Shown piece by piece: positions 1-5,234 of a DNA stretch of 5,234 nucleotides (position 1 is the stretch's first letter; each line of letters opens with the position of its first letter). Source of the stretch: Thermoplasmata archaeon (GTDB taxonomy: Archaea; Thermoplasmatota; Thermoplasmata; Halarchaeoplasmatales; Halarchaeoplasmataceae); contig JAFDTP010000110.1 of NCBI GenBank assembly GCA_019594195.1, positions 1-5,234 on the forward strand. The letters run 5' to 3'. The translations under genes and the position numbers were made by a program. Under the pieces are notes generated by a model. It was not told the origin of the DNA and did no database searches. It worked only from the letters and a program-made list of their open reading frames with translations.

Positions 1-1
1 C

Positions 2-121
2 TTGGAAGAACTCAATGATAGGATAGCACATCTCCATGTTTCGGAATTTCGAAGAAATTCCTCATATCGATGGGATTTGCATAGCAATTTCAGTAGAGAG
101 CCTGGAAGCTCCCGGCTTTAG
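2..121 (+). pseudogene. possible tnpB 3'-end remnant (39 codons, open at left edge)
   Basis: An open plus-strand frame enters from the window edge and stops at the TAG at 119-121. Its last residues read EPGSSRL. In many archaeal IS200/IS605-type elements the tnpB frame ends inside the right-end hairpin with a similar G-S-P-R-L-stop, because the coding end and the structural end overlap. Here the end matches that pattern, but the preceding residues (LNDRIAHLH, then YRWDLHSNF) do not clearly show the RuvC or zinc-ribbon motifs of TnpB. A second frame over the same bases reads EAPGFRRV before a stop, which also resembles TnpB tails. So this is at most a decayed or internally deleted remnant, and it could be chance. 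The assignment rests almost wholly on the adjoining right-end motif. Confidence 0.2.
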
Positions 122-136
122 GAGGGTGTAGTTCAC
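104..136 (+). mobile_element. relic of an IS200/IS605-type (TnpB) element right end
   Basis: The stretch starts GGAAGCTCCCGGCTTTAG and closes with GTAGTTCAC. This is the layout of the right end of many archaeal and bacterial TnpB-type elements: GGAAGC, a C-rich arm, a CTTTAG loop, a G-rich arm and GTAGTTCAC. In an active copy the two arms pair perfectly and form the subterminal hairpin recognised by TnpA, which also lies at the 3' end of the TnpB guide RNA. Here only CTCC (109-112) pairs with GGAG (121-124), so the hairpin is badly eroded. No transposase is in the window. The motif likeness is from memory of the family, not from a search. The element body would lie to the left, with host sequence starting near 137. 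Confidence 0.45.
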
Positions 137-204
137 ACTGATATATGATTATACTTTATGATATGTGTGTTATTTTAAACAGGTTCTTAATTGTATAGTA
201 TCTC

Positions 205-258
205 AAAAATCGAGAAGAAATTACTGATTTTCAGATAATGATATCTTCATTTTCTCGA
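205..258 (-). terminator. bulged hairpin plus T5, likely terminator of the TPR gene
   Basis: TCGAGAA (210-216) is the exact reverse complement of TTCTCGA (252-258). Inside it GAA (217-219) can pair with TTC (246-248), leaving a 3-nt bulge. The core ATTACTGA (220-227) pairs with TCAG-A-TAAT (231-239) around a TTT loop with one bulged A. That gives about 18 base pairs broken by bulges. Read on the minus strand, the structure begins 33 nt after the TPR stop codon and is followed at once by TTTTT (209 down to 205), the geometry of an intrinsic terminator. Archaeal RNA polymerase stops mainly at T-tracts, so the hairpin may instead protect the mRNA 3' end. The rest of the gap (137-204 and 259-291) is AT-rich, and I see nothing further in it. 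Confidence 0.45.
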
Positions 259-291
259 GAACACATATATCTCATCTAACTTTATCTCTAG

Positions 292-1557
292 TCAACAAGG
301 CAACAAGGCTTTGATTTCTGGTTGATCGGGTTCGATTGAGAGTGATTTTTCTAGACAATTACTTGCTTTTTCGAATTCTTCTCTAATAAGATGACAGAAT
401 CCTTTGTTGTTCAATGCCTCAAAGCAACTTGGGTCTATTGTTACAGCTTCTTTGTAAGATCTTATTGCTTCATCGTATTCTTCTTTATCACGATAAACGT
501 TACCCTTGTTATTCCACCCTGAAACGTGTTGTGGATTGATGGAGATAGCTTTTTCATAACATTTTATCGCTTTGTCGTATTCTCCTTTTTCTCGATGGAT
601 GACTCCCTTGTTAGTCCAAATTCTAGGATCGTCTTTCACTATAGAGATAGCTTTTTCATAGGATTCTAAGGCTTCATAATATTCATCCTTATCTTTGTGA
701 GCGATACCTTTATTGTTCCAAGCTGCAGCGTACCTTTCGTTCAAAGATATGGCTTCTTCGTAACTTTTCAAAGCTTGGTTGTGTTCCTCCCTTTTACGAT
801 GTGCTATGCCCTTATTGTTCCAACTTAAAGGGTTATTTGGATTTTCAGATATTGCATTTTGGTAGCATTCTATAGCCTTCTGATATTCTCCCCTGTCACG
901 ATACACATTCCCTTTGTTATTCCAGGCGGGTGCATATTTTTCGTTGATATCGGTAGCTCGGTCGTAACAATTTAAAGCTTTTTCTAAATCATTCGAGTTT
1001 CTATAAACGTTTCCTTTATTCGTCCAAGCTGCAGTAAAATTTGGATCTAGAGTGGTAGCTTTCTCGAGGCACTCTACTGCTCTTTCAATTTCACCTTTCT
1101 TTTTATATGCGAGACCTTTGTTACTCCAAATCGGTGGGTAATTTGAGTCGAGAGACGTAGCTTCTTCATAACAATTAATTGCCTCATCATATTCTCCATT
1201 CTTCCAATGAGTCAAACCCTTCCATATCCAGATATTTTTATCTTTAGGATTTAAAGATGACGCTTTTTCATAGCATCTGACAGCATCATCATATTTTCCC
1301 TTTTTCCGGAATATATGGCCTTTGTTCATCCAGGCTGCAGCATCGTCAGGGTTCAGGGAAATTGCTTCCTCTAAACAATCTAGCGCTTCCTTGTGTTTAC
1401 CTCTCCTCTTATGAATTATACCTTTATTGAGCCAGATCCCTTCTTCTTCAGGACGTAGGGAAGCTGCTTTATCTAGTTCTCTGATCGCTCTATCATACTT
1501 TTTATTTTTCCAGGCATCTTCACTCCTCTCTAGATGACTGGTCAATTCATCTCCCAT
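292..1557 (-). CDS. TPR-repeat protein (12 tandem tetratricopeptide repeats)
   Basis: This 421-residue protein is almost pure tetratricopeptide repeat. Residues 8-415 divide into exactly twelve 34-residue units with no insertion or gap, followed by a six-residue tail ending in Cys. Units 2-11 begin with Trp (unit 12 has Leu), and W-x-N-K-G is the usual unit start, with a Y-D-A-I-x-C-Y-E-K-A helix and an S-L-N-P turn. There is no signal peptide, membrane helix or catalytic domain, so it is probably a soluble cytoplasmic scaffold that binds a partner in its superhelical groove. The asparagine at position 3 of the units is kept in 10 of units 2-12 (unit 4 has W-I-W-K-G); such Asn ladders can contact a peptide backbone. 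The ATG at 1557 is the first possible start, since an in-frame TAA lies just upstream, and it has a GGAGG eight bases before it. It is probably transcribed alone, 196 bp after the DUF835 gene. Similar TPR proteins are frequent in methanogens and other Euryarchaeota. The partner and pathway are unknown. Confidence 0.93.
   Translation of the reverse strand: MGDELTSHLERSEDAWKNKKYDRAIRELDKAASLRPEEEGIWLNKGIIHKRRGKHKEALDCLEEAISLNPDDAAAWMNKGHIFRKKGKYDDAVRCYEKASSLNPKDKNIWIWKGLTHWKNGEYDEAINCYEEATSLDSNYPPIWSNKGLAYKKKGEIERAVECLEKATTLDPNFTAAWTNKGNVYRNSNDLEKALNCYDRATDINEKYAPAWNNKGNVYRDRGEYQKAIECYQNAISENPNNPLSWNNKGIAHRKREEHNQALKSYEEAISLNERYAAAWNNKGIAHKDKDEYYEALESYEKAISIVKDDPRIWTNKGVIHREKGEYDKAIKCYEKAISINPQHVSGWNNKGNVYRDKEEYDEAIRSYKEAVTIDPSCFEALNNKGFCHLIREEFEKASNCLEKSLSIEPDQPEIKALLPC
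313..1536 (-). repeat. twelve in-phase 102-bp TPR-coding repeats
   Basis: The coding sequence for residues 8-415 is 1224 bp, exactly 12 x 102 bp. Units are diverged at the DNA level, but several share blocks. Units 6, 7 and 11 carry N-K-G-N-V-Y-R, and units 8 and 9 carry W-N-N-K-G-I-A-H. The helix-B position before Y/L-E-K-A is Cys in units 2-7, 10 and 12, Ser in 8, 9 and 11, and Leu in unit 1. Unit 1 lacks the W-x-N-K-G start and probably acts as the N-terminal cap. The mosaic of shared blocks suggests unit duplication or gene conversion. Confidence 0.9.
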
Positions 1558-1565
1558 TTTTTATT

Positions 1566-1570
1566 CCTCC
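1566..1570 (-). promoter_or_regulatory. Shine-Dalgarno site of the TPR gene
   Basis: GGAGG on the minus strand is separated from the ATG at 1557 by eight A/T bases. It matches the CCTCC at the 3' end of 16S rRNA and has normal spacing, so it supports this start codon and a leadered mRNA. Confidence 0.8.
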
Positions 1571-1623
1571 AACAGGAACTCGGTAACTATTTAGTTGGTT
1601 CTGCGAGTGACATATTGAAGAAT

Positions 1624-1639
1624 AGATAAAAAGATTTCG
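1624..1639 (-). promoter_or_regulatory. candidate archaeal BRE/TATA promoter for the TPR gene
   Basis: Read on the minus strand, CGAAAT (1639-1634) followed by CTTTTTATCT (1633-1624) resembles a purine/A-rich BRE next to a TATA box. Transcription would start about 25 bases further on, near 1602, giving a leader of about 45 nt that includes the SD. Two other boxes in the same gap could serve instead: TCTATAAA at 1673-1666, preceded by ACTAAAA, and TTTATTTATAA around 1699-1689. I prefer the first because of its distance to the gene and its BRE-like flank, but the choice among the three is weak. Confidence 0.35.
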
Positions 1640-1736
1640 TATCGAGAAAACTTCTTAAGAGATTGTTTATAGATTTTAGTAGTGACGGTTATAAATAAAG
1701 AGTATCCCCTTAAGGTCTTCATCGAATTGCACATCT

Positions 1737-1742
1737 AAAAAA
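1737..1742 (-). terminator. T6 tract after the DUF835 gene, possible archaeal terminator
   Basis: Eleven bases after the TAA of the DUF835 gene the minus strand reads TTTTTT. Archaeal RNA polymerase terminates at runs of T in the non-template strand without needing a hairpin, and no convincing hairpin is seen here. The tract lies ahead of the TATA-like boxes of the next gene, which fits an operon boundary. A single T6 is weak evidence, and read-through into the TPR gene is possible. Confidence 0.3.
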
Positions 1743-1753
1743 TTTGGTTCATT

Positions 1754-3172
1754 TTAGTCGACCTCATAGAGATCTAGTTGTTCTTTAAATCTTTCCAATT
1801 CTTCTTCCGAAAAAGCCTCAGGATTCACATGAACCAAAAGAGTGATATCCGGGAGAGAGGCTTTTTGCCAAGCCTTTTCCAAAAATTCCAAAGTACTTTC
1901 AAAACCATTCTCTAACTTCATCCTTTCCAATTTATCGATAAATATCACTCCAGGTTCATTATTCTCGACGAAATCTTCGATTTCCGAGATCAACTCTTTA
2001 TGGATATCTTTTGGGCTGATTACTTGGAATATATCAGACTCTATATTGGTGAGCCATATCAGGTCTTCTCTGGCCACTTCCACTCCGAATTCTCCTCCGA
2101 TCTTGTGTGGTATAGTGGTACTCAAGACCAAAGCTTCTGCCTGTTCTGAGAAGTAATCAGAAAATATAGAGTATGAATGTTCAACTCCCCCTCCCAACAG
2201 AAGATAATTTGATCCTTCCTTAAAGAATTCCTCCTCTTCTTTTACTTCTTCTTTGACTTCCTCCTCAGGAATCGAGGTCTCTTCTTCGTAGGTTTTTGGG
2301 AAAAGTTCGAATCTAACAGTTGCGATATCTGCAGGTTCCAACCATTTGATTGTTTTGCTATCTTTGTCTGCTTTTAAAGGCTCAGGTATGAAAGGTTTTA
2401 CTTCAATGGTTTTGAGAGGTTTTTCACTAGTGTTTTTGAGAGAAATCTTATATTTTGGATATTCATATGAGCAGTCGAGAGTTGAGCGGAGGATTATTTT
2501 GTTTTCCATAAGAAGATCTTTCAGCTCCCGTTTTTCAGTGGTATGATTCTCTTCTTCTAATTCCTGCGGTGAAAGCAAAGTCTCAAAAGATTTTATCTGG
2601 TTTGGTCCCACCACTCCCAATTCTTCTTCAGGAAGATCTTTGAATCCGAAAGGGGTGGAGACCTCTACCACTAACTTTCCTAGAGTTTGATCCATCCTAT
2701 TTATTACATCCATTAAAAGTTCTATCCTGCCGGTATCGTTCTCTATAACCGTTTCTATTGTTACTTCTTTTTCTAACAACGGAAAAGGTTTGAAAAGAAT
2801 TCTTTCGAGTTCATTCCAACCTTCTTCTATAAGGGCGAAGACACGAGCGAAGTCCATATCGAGCAGGGCTTTTTCCGCTTCGTCAAGTATAGCTTTAGTA
2901 TCTTCGACCTCGTAACCTCTTTTGTCTTTTATCCGAACCTCTCTTTCCAACTTTTCATATTCTGAAAGAGCTATGTTCTGGTATTCTTTAGCTTCTTTTA
3001 TGTAGTTCTCAAGATACTCGACCTCATCTTTTGATCCCTTGAATTCACCCTGGGCATACAAGTTTTTGACCGAATATAGGGTGTTTTCTAGATCCTTCCT
3101 ATAACCTTTCCTTGGCAGATTTTCTTTGTCTACATCTATTCTAGGCAGATCATTCGGGGACACTTTTTCCAT
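1754..3172 (-). CDS. DUF835 domain protein with helical N-terminus and two Ig-like domains
   Basis: This is a soluble protein of 472 residues (469 if the GTG at 3163 is the start). Residues 20-132 are helical and charged and may form a coiled coil; they include a K-x-I-L-D-E-A-E-K-A-L segment. Residues 136-203 and 224-293 look like two beta-rich Ig-type domains; the second has N-T-S-E-K-P-L-K-T-I-E-V and a W-L-E-P-A-D strand, as in archaeal 'NEW'-type domains. Residues 295-318 are a Glu-rich linker. Residues 322-470 match my recollection of DUF835: W-L-T (373-375), I-S-P-K-D (385-389), V-I-F-I-D-K-L-E (409-416), N-G-F (422-424) and V-N-P-E-A-F-S-E-E-E-L (449-459). The family is mostly archaeal, often fused to sensor modules, and has no proven activity. 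At 409-418 the usual D-G-x-E-Y-L reads D-K-L-E-R-M. There is no P-loop, signal peptide or membrane helix. The gene overlaps the end of the membrane-protein gene by 23 bp (14 bp from GTG), so the two are probably co-translated and act together. Confidence 0.8.
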   Translation of the reverse strand: MEKVSPNDLPRIDVDKENLPRKGYRKDLENTLYSVKNLYAQGEFKGSKDEVEYLENYIKEAKEYQNIALSEYEKLEREVRIKDKRGYEVEDTKAILDEAEKALLDMDFARVFALIEEGWNELERILFKPFPLLEKEVTIETVIENDTGRIELLMDVINRMDQTLGKLVVEVSTPFGFKDLPEEELGVVGPNQIKSFETLLSPQELEEENHTTEKRELKDLLMENKIILRSTLDCSYEYPKYKISLKNTSEKPLKTIEVKPFIPEPLKADKDSKTIKWLEPADIATVRFELFPKTYEEETSIPEEEVKEEVKEEEEFFKEGSNYLLLGGGVEHSYSIFSDYFSEQAEALVLSTTIPHKIGGEFGVEVAREDLIWLTNIESDIFQVISPKDIHKELISEIEDFVENNEPGVIFIDKLERMKLENGFESTLEFLEKAWQKASLPDITLLVHVNPEAFSEEELERFKEQLDLYEVD

Positions 3173-5234
3173 CCTCCCTTATGTACGCTTCAGCTCGATC
3201 TTTTAGTCTTTGTAAGTTTTCTTCACTACGGGATATCTTTTCCCATAAGTTTTTCAGATACTTAACGGCGTTCGCAGCGATTAAAGCTCCGATGATAAAG
3301 TATGTCAAAAGTAAAATAATACTCGGTAGAGGTAATAAGTAGGGTGCTTCGAAAAAGCTCTCCATGAAGATTTGGAAGTATTCGCCCCTGATCACAAAAT
3401 CGATATGAGACAGGAGAAGAAAAGATAGGATCGATATACCTCCAGTCAATGATAAGGTGAAATGATAGATATACGGTGATGAACTTTCTTCTTCAATTTC
3501 TCTAGAATCATACTTCTTTATTTCTGATCCTTCTTCACTTCCATAAGGCAGGTACTCTTCCTCAGACTCTTCATATTGATCTTCATCCTGGTATCCTTCA
3601 TCCACTTCTTGCGGTGCTGGTAATTCAGATCTACTTTGCTCATTCTCTACTCCTTCCGCCTTGGGCTTCTCCCCGCTAGGTACTCCATAACTTTCAGGAT
3701 TCGATGCTTCCGGTGTTCGCTCTTCGTAAGATCTCTCCTTATCTTCGGCAAAGGGTTGATAAGGCGTAGGTGTGGGTACTTCCGGTAGAATCGCTTGAGT
3801 CACTACGCTGAGAAGATTGTGCAGTTTGAATCTTATCAGGTAGAGGAAAATTGCAAACGTCACTAGAGTTGCAATTCTTATGATCAAATTGATATGATTT
3901 GCCCACGAGGTGGAGTCGATCATTATGCTCCACGGAAGGAGGACGAGCGAGGCGAATATCCCTCCTAGAGAGATGCCCATAGGAATACTCAGCCAATTCC
4001 TTTTTTCGAGTCCCGCCCAACAGATACCGAAGACAAACAGACTAATTATCAAAAGTAAGATCGGGAAGGAGTAAGATGTCCCTTCCACATAAACGCTGAC
4101 TTGTTCTCTATCGTCATCGCTGGCGATCTCTAATTCAACCTCCCTTATACCCAAAAATCCTGCATCACCTTCTCCACTGTCCCAGGTGAATTCTCCGTTT
4201 TTGCTTTGACCTACACTCAGTTCCAGCACTTCGCTGTCCTCAACTTCTCCATCCACTTTGAACTCTATCTCCTGGATTCCTCGGTCGTGTCCTTGATTTT
4301 CCACCCTAAATTCGACGGTGACCTTTTCACCTTCTTCGATCTCTAGACCTTCCTCGAAATCTAATATCTCCACTTGGAAGTCTGATGGATCTATAACCGT
4401 AATCTCAACTTCATCTTCGTCGTCCTCGCTGGCCACAACCAGTTCATATTCTCCGGCATCACCTAATCTTGTACTCCAGGTAAAAGATGCATATTCATAA
4501 CTTCCTGGGTCTAGATATATGTTATGAGACTCTGAAATACCATTTACACTTATCTCTATCTCCTGAGTATCCTCTAGATTCCCACTGTTGAAGACTTGAT
4601 AATCTATTCTGACTGATTCGCCTTCATATACCTCCCTATCATAATCAGTTATCTCGACTTCAAAGAATGCTTCACGGACAAAATGGGCAGTTATCTCTTT
4701 ATAATCGTCCATAGTTACGGTTATGGAGGGATCAGTGCCTGTTTCATCCCCTGTCCACTCTTCAAATACATAATCATCGGCAGGGTATGCGTTCAGATTT
4801 ACATTTGTTCCCTCTTCGTATTCGTCCTGATCAGGGCTTATCTCTACTTCGCCCTCTCCATCTATGTGTACAGTGAGTTCGTAGGTAGGGATATCTTCAA
4901 AGATTGCCTCTACATCTTTATCCTCGTCGATAGTGATATCGATGGGGTTTTCAGTGGTCCTCTCCTCGTTTATCTCCCATTGGTCGAACTCATAGCCGAA
5001 TTCAGGCTCTGCTTCTAAGTGAATGTTTGTTCCATCTCTGAATTCATCGGAATAAACAGGCTCTACACTGTCATCATTCATATAAACAGTCCCTTCATCC
5101 TCATCATAGGAGATAGTCAAATCGAATAATTCTTTAAAATGGGCTGTCATAGTTATATCTTCAGCCGGCATGTTGAAGCTAACCACTTTCTCTCCAAAAG
5201 TCTCGTAACCACTCCATTCTATGAATTCCCAACC
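3150..5234 (-). CDS. surface repeat/CARDB membrane protein, five predicted TM helices (5' end outside window)
   Basis: There are 694 residues in the window, counted from the residue at 5234, and the frame is open to the edge. The GTG at 5184-5186 is internal: the 16 codons before it (GWEFIEWSGY...) complete a repeat unit, so the real start and any signal peptide are off the window. Residues 1-188 are InlB B-repeat/bacterial-repeat-like units with G-[YW]-x-F-x-x-W and T-A-H-F strands. Residues 189-282 and 283-385 are two CARDB-like Ig domains (first: N-S-G-N, then GDAGEYELVVASEDD). Predicted membrane helices lie at about 387-409, 415-439, 448-468, 590-610 and 632-658. Residues 475-587 are a Pro- then Glu/Ser-rich linker, and 661-694 a charged helical tail. 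Basic residues after TM1, TM3 and TM5 place the repeats outside and the linker and tail in the cytoplasm. The likely role is a surface adhesin or receptor passing a signal or force inward, perhaps to the coupled DUF835 protein. No catalytic motif is seen, and no family name fits the whole chain. Confidence 0.85.
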   Translation of the reverse strand, partial: GWEFIEWSGYETFGEKVVSFNMPAEDITMTAHFKELFDLTISYDEDEGTVYMNDDSVEPVYSDEFRDGTNIHLEAEPEFGYEFDQWEINEERTTENPIDITIDEDKDVEAIFEDIPTYELTVHIDGEGEVEISPDQDEYEEGTNVNLNAYPADDYVFEEWTGDETGTDPSITVTMDDYKEITAHFVREAFFEVEITDYDREVYEGESVRIDYQVFNSGNLEDTQEIEISVNGISESHNIYLDPGSYEYASFTWSTRLGDAGEYELVVASEDDEDEVEITVIDPSDFQVEILDFEEGLEIEEGEKVTVEFRVENQGHDRGIQEIEFKVDGEVEDSEVLELSVGQSKNGEFTWDSGEGDAGFLGIREVELEIASDDDREQVSVYVEGTSYSFPILLLIISLFVFGICWAGLEKRNWLSIPMGISLGGIFASLVLLPWSIMIDSTSWANHINLIIRIATLVTFAIFLYLIRFKLHNLLSVVTQAILPEVPTPTPYQPFAEDKERSYEERTPEASNPESYGVPSGEKPKAEGVENEQSRSELPAPQEVDEGYQDEDQYEESEEEYLPYGSEEGSEIKKYDSREIEEESSSPYIYHFTLSLTGGISILSFLLLSHIDFVIRGEYFQIFMESFFEAPYLLPLPSIILLLTYFIIGALIAANAVKYLKNLWEKISRSEENLQRLKDRAEAYIREDGKSVPE
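3173..3177 (-). promoter_or_regulatory. Shine-Dalgarno site that questions the ATG start of the DUF835 gene
   Basis: GGAGG (within AAGGGAGG) touches the ATG at 3172, leaving no spacer, which is too close for normal SD use. The in-frame GTG at 3163-3161, codon 4, lies nine bases after GGAGG, a usual distance. An in-frame TAA nine bases before the ATG rules out earlier starts. Initiation at GTG is therefore at least as likely as at ATG. The SD lies inside the coding end of the upstream gene, which favours translational coupling. Confidence 0.6.
4080..4670 (-). other. two tandem CARDB-like Ig domains next to the membrane
   Basis: The two segments of about 94 and 103 residues share one plan: V/L-E-I-x-D-F/Y, then E-G-E-x-V-x-[IV]-x-[YF]-x-V-x-N, then Q-E-I-E, S-F-T-W or E-F-T-W, GDAG, and V/I-A-S-[ED]-D-D. 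They look like copies of one domain, and the second has a longer loop after GDAG. This is the CARDB/APHP type common in archaeal cell-surface proteins, where it serves as a stalk or binding module. Its position between the outer repeats and TM1 fits a stalk. Confidence 0.7.
4671..5234 (-). repeat. InlB B-repeat-like units in the membrane protein (one partial, two complete)
   Basis: Three related protein repeats of about 74-79 residues are visible. The first is cut by the window edge and shows only G-W-E-F-I-E-W, then N-M-P-A-E-D-I-T-M-T-A-H-F. The second covers about 36-114 (G-Y-E-F-D-Q-W ... D-V-E-A-I-F) and the third about 115-188 (D-Y-V-F-E-E-W-T-G ... E-I-T-A-H-F). Each complete unit also has a Y/F-x-L-T strand and a D/E-G-T-N-x-x-L turn. 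This is the beta-grasp-like repeat found in bacterial and archaeal surface proteins. More units probably lie upstream of the window. Confidence 0.75.

Noticed and set aside
1..118. Open minus-strand frame running off the left edge
   Set aside because: It has no start codon with an SD and no recognisable motif, and it is opposite the IS right-end-like sequence; short open frames are common at this length.
313..1536. Regular 102-bp periodicity as a possible CRISPR or satellite array
   Set aside because: The units are diverged, fully coding and in phase with a TPR protein; there is no alternation of identical repeat and unique spacer.
1708..1715. Palindrome CCTTAAGG in the intergenic gap
   Set aside because: Eight bases of perfect symmetry are expected by chance in this length of DNA, and the flanks do not extend it into a stem or operator.
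1842..2156. Open plus-strand frame of 104 codons inside the DUF835 gene
   Set aside because: It is antisense to the conserved DUF835 domain, its composition is Ser-rich as expected from reading Glu/Lys codons backward, and no SD precedes it.
2150..2212. L-L-L-G-G-G at the start of the DUF835 domain as a nucleotide-binding P-loop
   Set aside because: There is no G-K-[ST]; the residues continue V-E-H-S, so the Walker A lysine is absent.
3739..4020. Second minus-strand frame of 93 codons
   Set aside because: It overlaps the membrane helices of the real gene in another frame, and its composition is not protein-like.
4683..5018. Open plus-strand frame of 111 codons with hydrophobic composition
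   Set aside because: It is opposite the acidic repeat region; Asp/Glu codons read backward give Val/Ile/Phe/Leu, so the apparent membrane-like protein is an artefact.

Overview
The window is AT-rich (roughly 40% GC by eye) and most likely comes from a euryarchaeal chromosome. Three things suggest this: a protein ending in a DUF835 domain (a family known mainly from Archaea), CARDB-type surface domains carrying the 'GDAG-Y...V.S.DD.D' signature common in halophilic and other euryarchaeal surface proteins, and GGAGG ribosome binding sites with TATA-like boxes upstream. The very acidic extracellular part of the membrane protein would fit a salt-adapted lineage. That is an inference, and the genus cannot be named from this sequence.

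Layout: all three genes are on the minus strand, so they are transcribed from right to left. The first is a large surface/membrane protein, 3150-5234, whose 5' end lies outside the window. In order it has extracellular beta-repeats of the InlB B-repeat/bacterial-repeat type, two CARDB-like Ig domains, three membrane helices, a long acidic low-complexity cytoplasmic linker, two more membrane helices and a short charged tail. Its last codons overlap the start of the second gene (1754 to 3172 or 3163), a soluble protein with a helical N-terminus, two Ig-like domains, a Glu-rich linker and a C-terminal DUF835 domain. The overlap and the SD inside the upstream gene indicate translational coupling. 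The two proteins probably act together, one spanning the membrane and one in the cytoplasm.

A 196-bp gap (1558-1753) follows. It holds a T-tract that may end the upstream operon, several AT-rich TATA-like boxes and a well-placed SD. The third gene (292-1557) encodes a protein that is almost entirely twelve uninterrupted 34-residue TPR units, presumably a protein-binding scaffold. A long bulged hairpin followed by T5 (205-258) sits just past its stop and looks like a terminator.

The left end (1-136) has no intact gene. On the plus strand it holds a degraded motif resembling the right end of IS200/IS605-family (TnpB) elements, with a possible remnant of the tnpB 3' coding end. I found no RNA gene or CRISPR array. 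The best candidate for an undescribed system is the coupled surface-receptor/DUF835 pair; its function is unknown.
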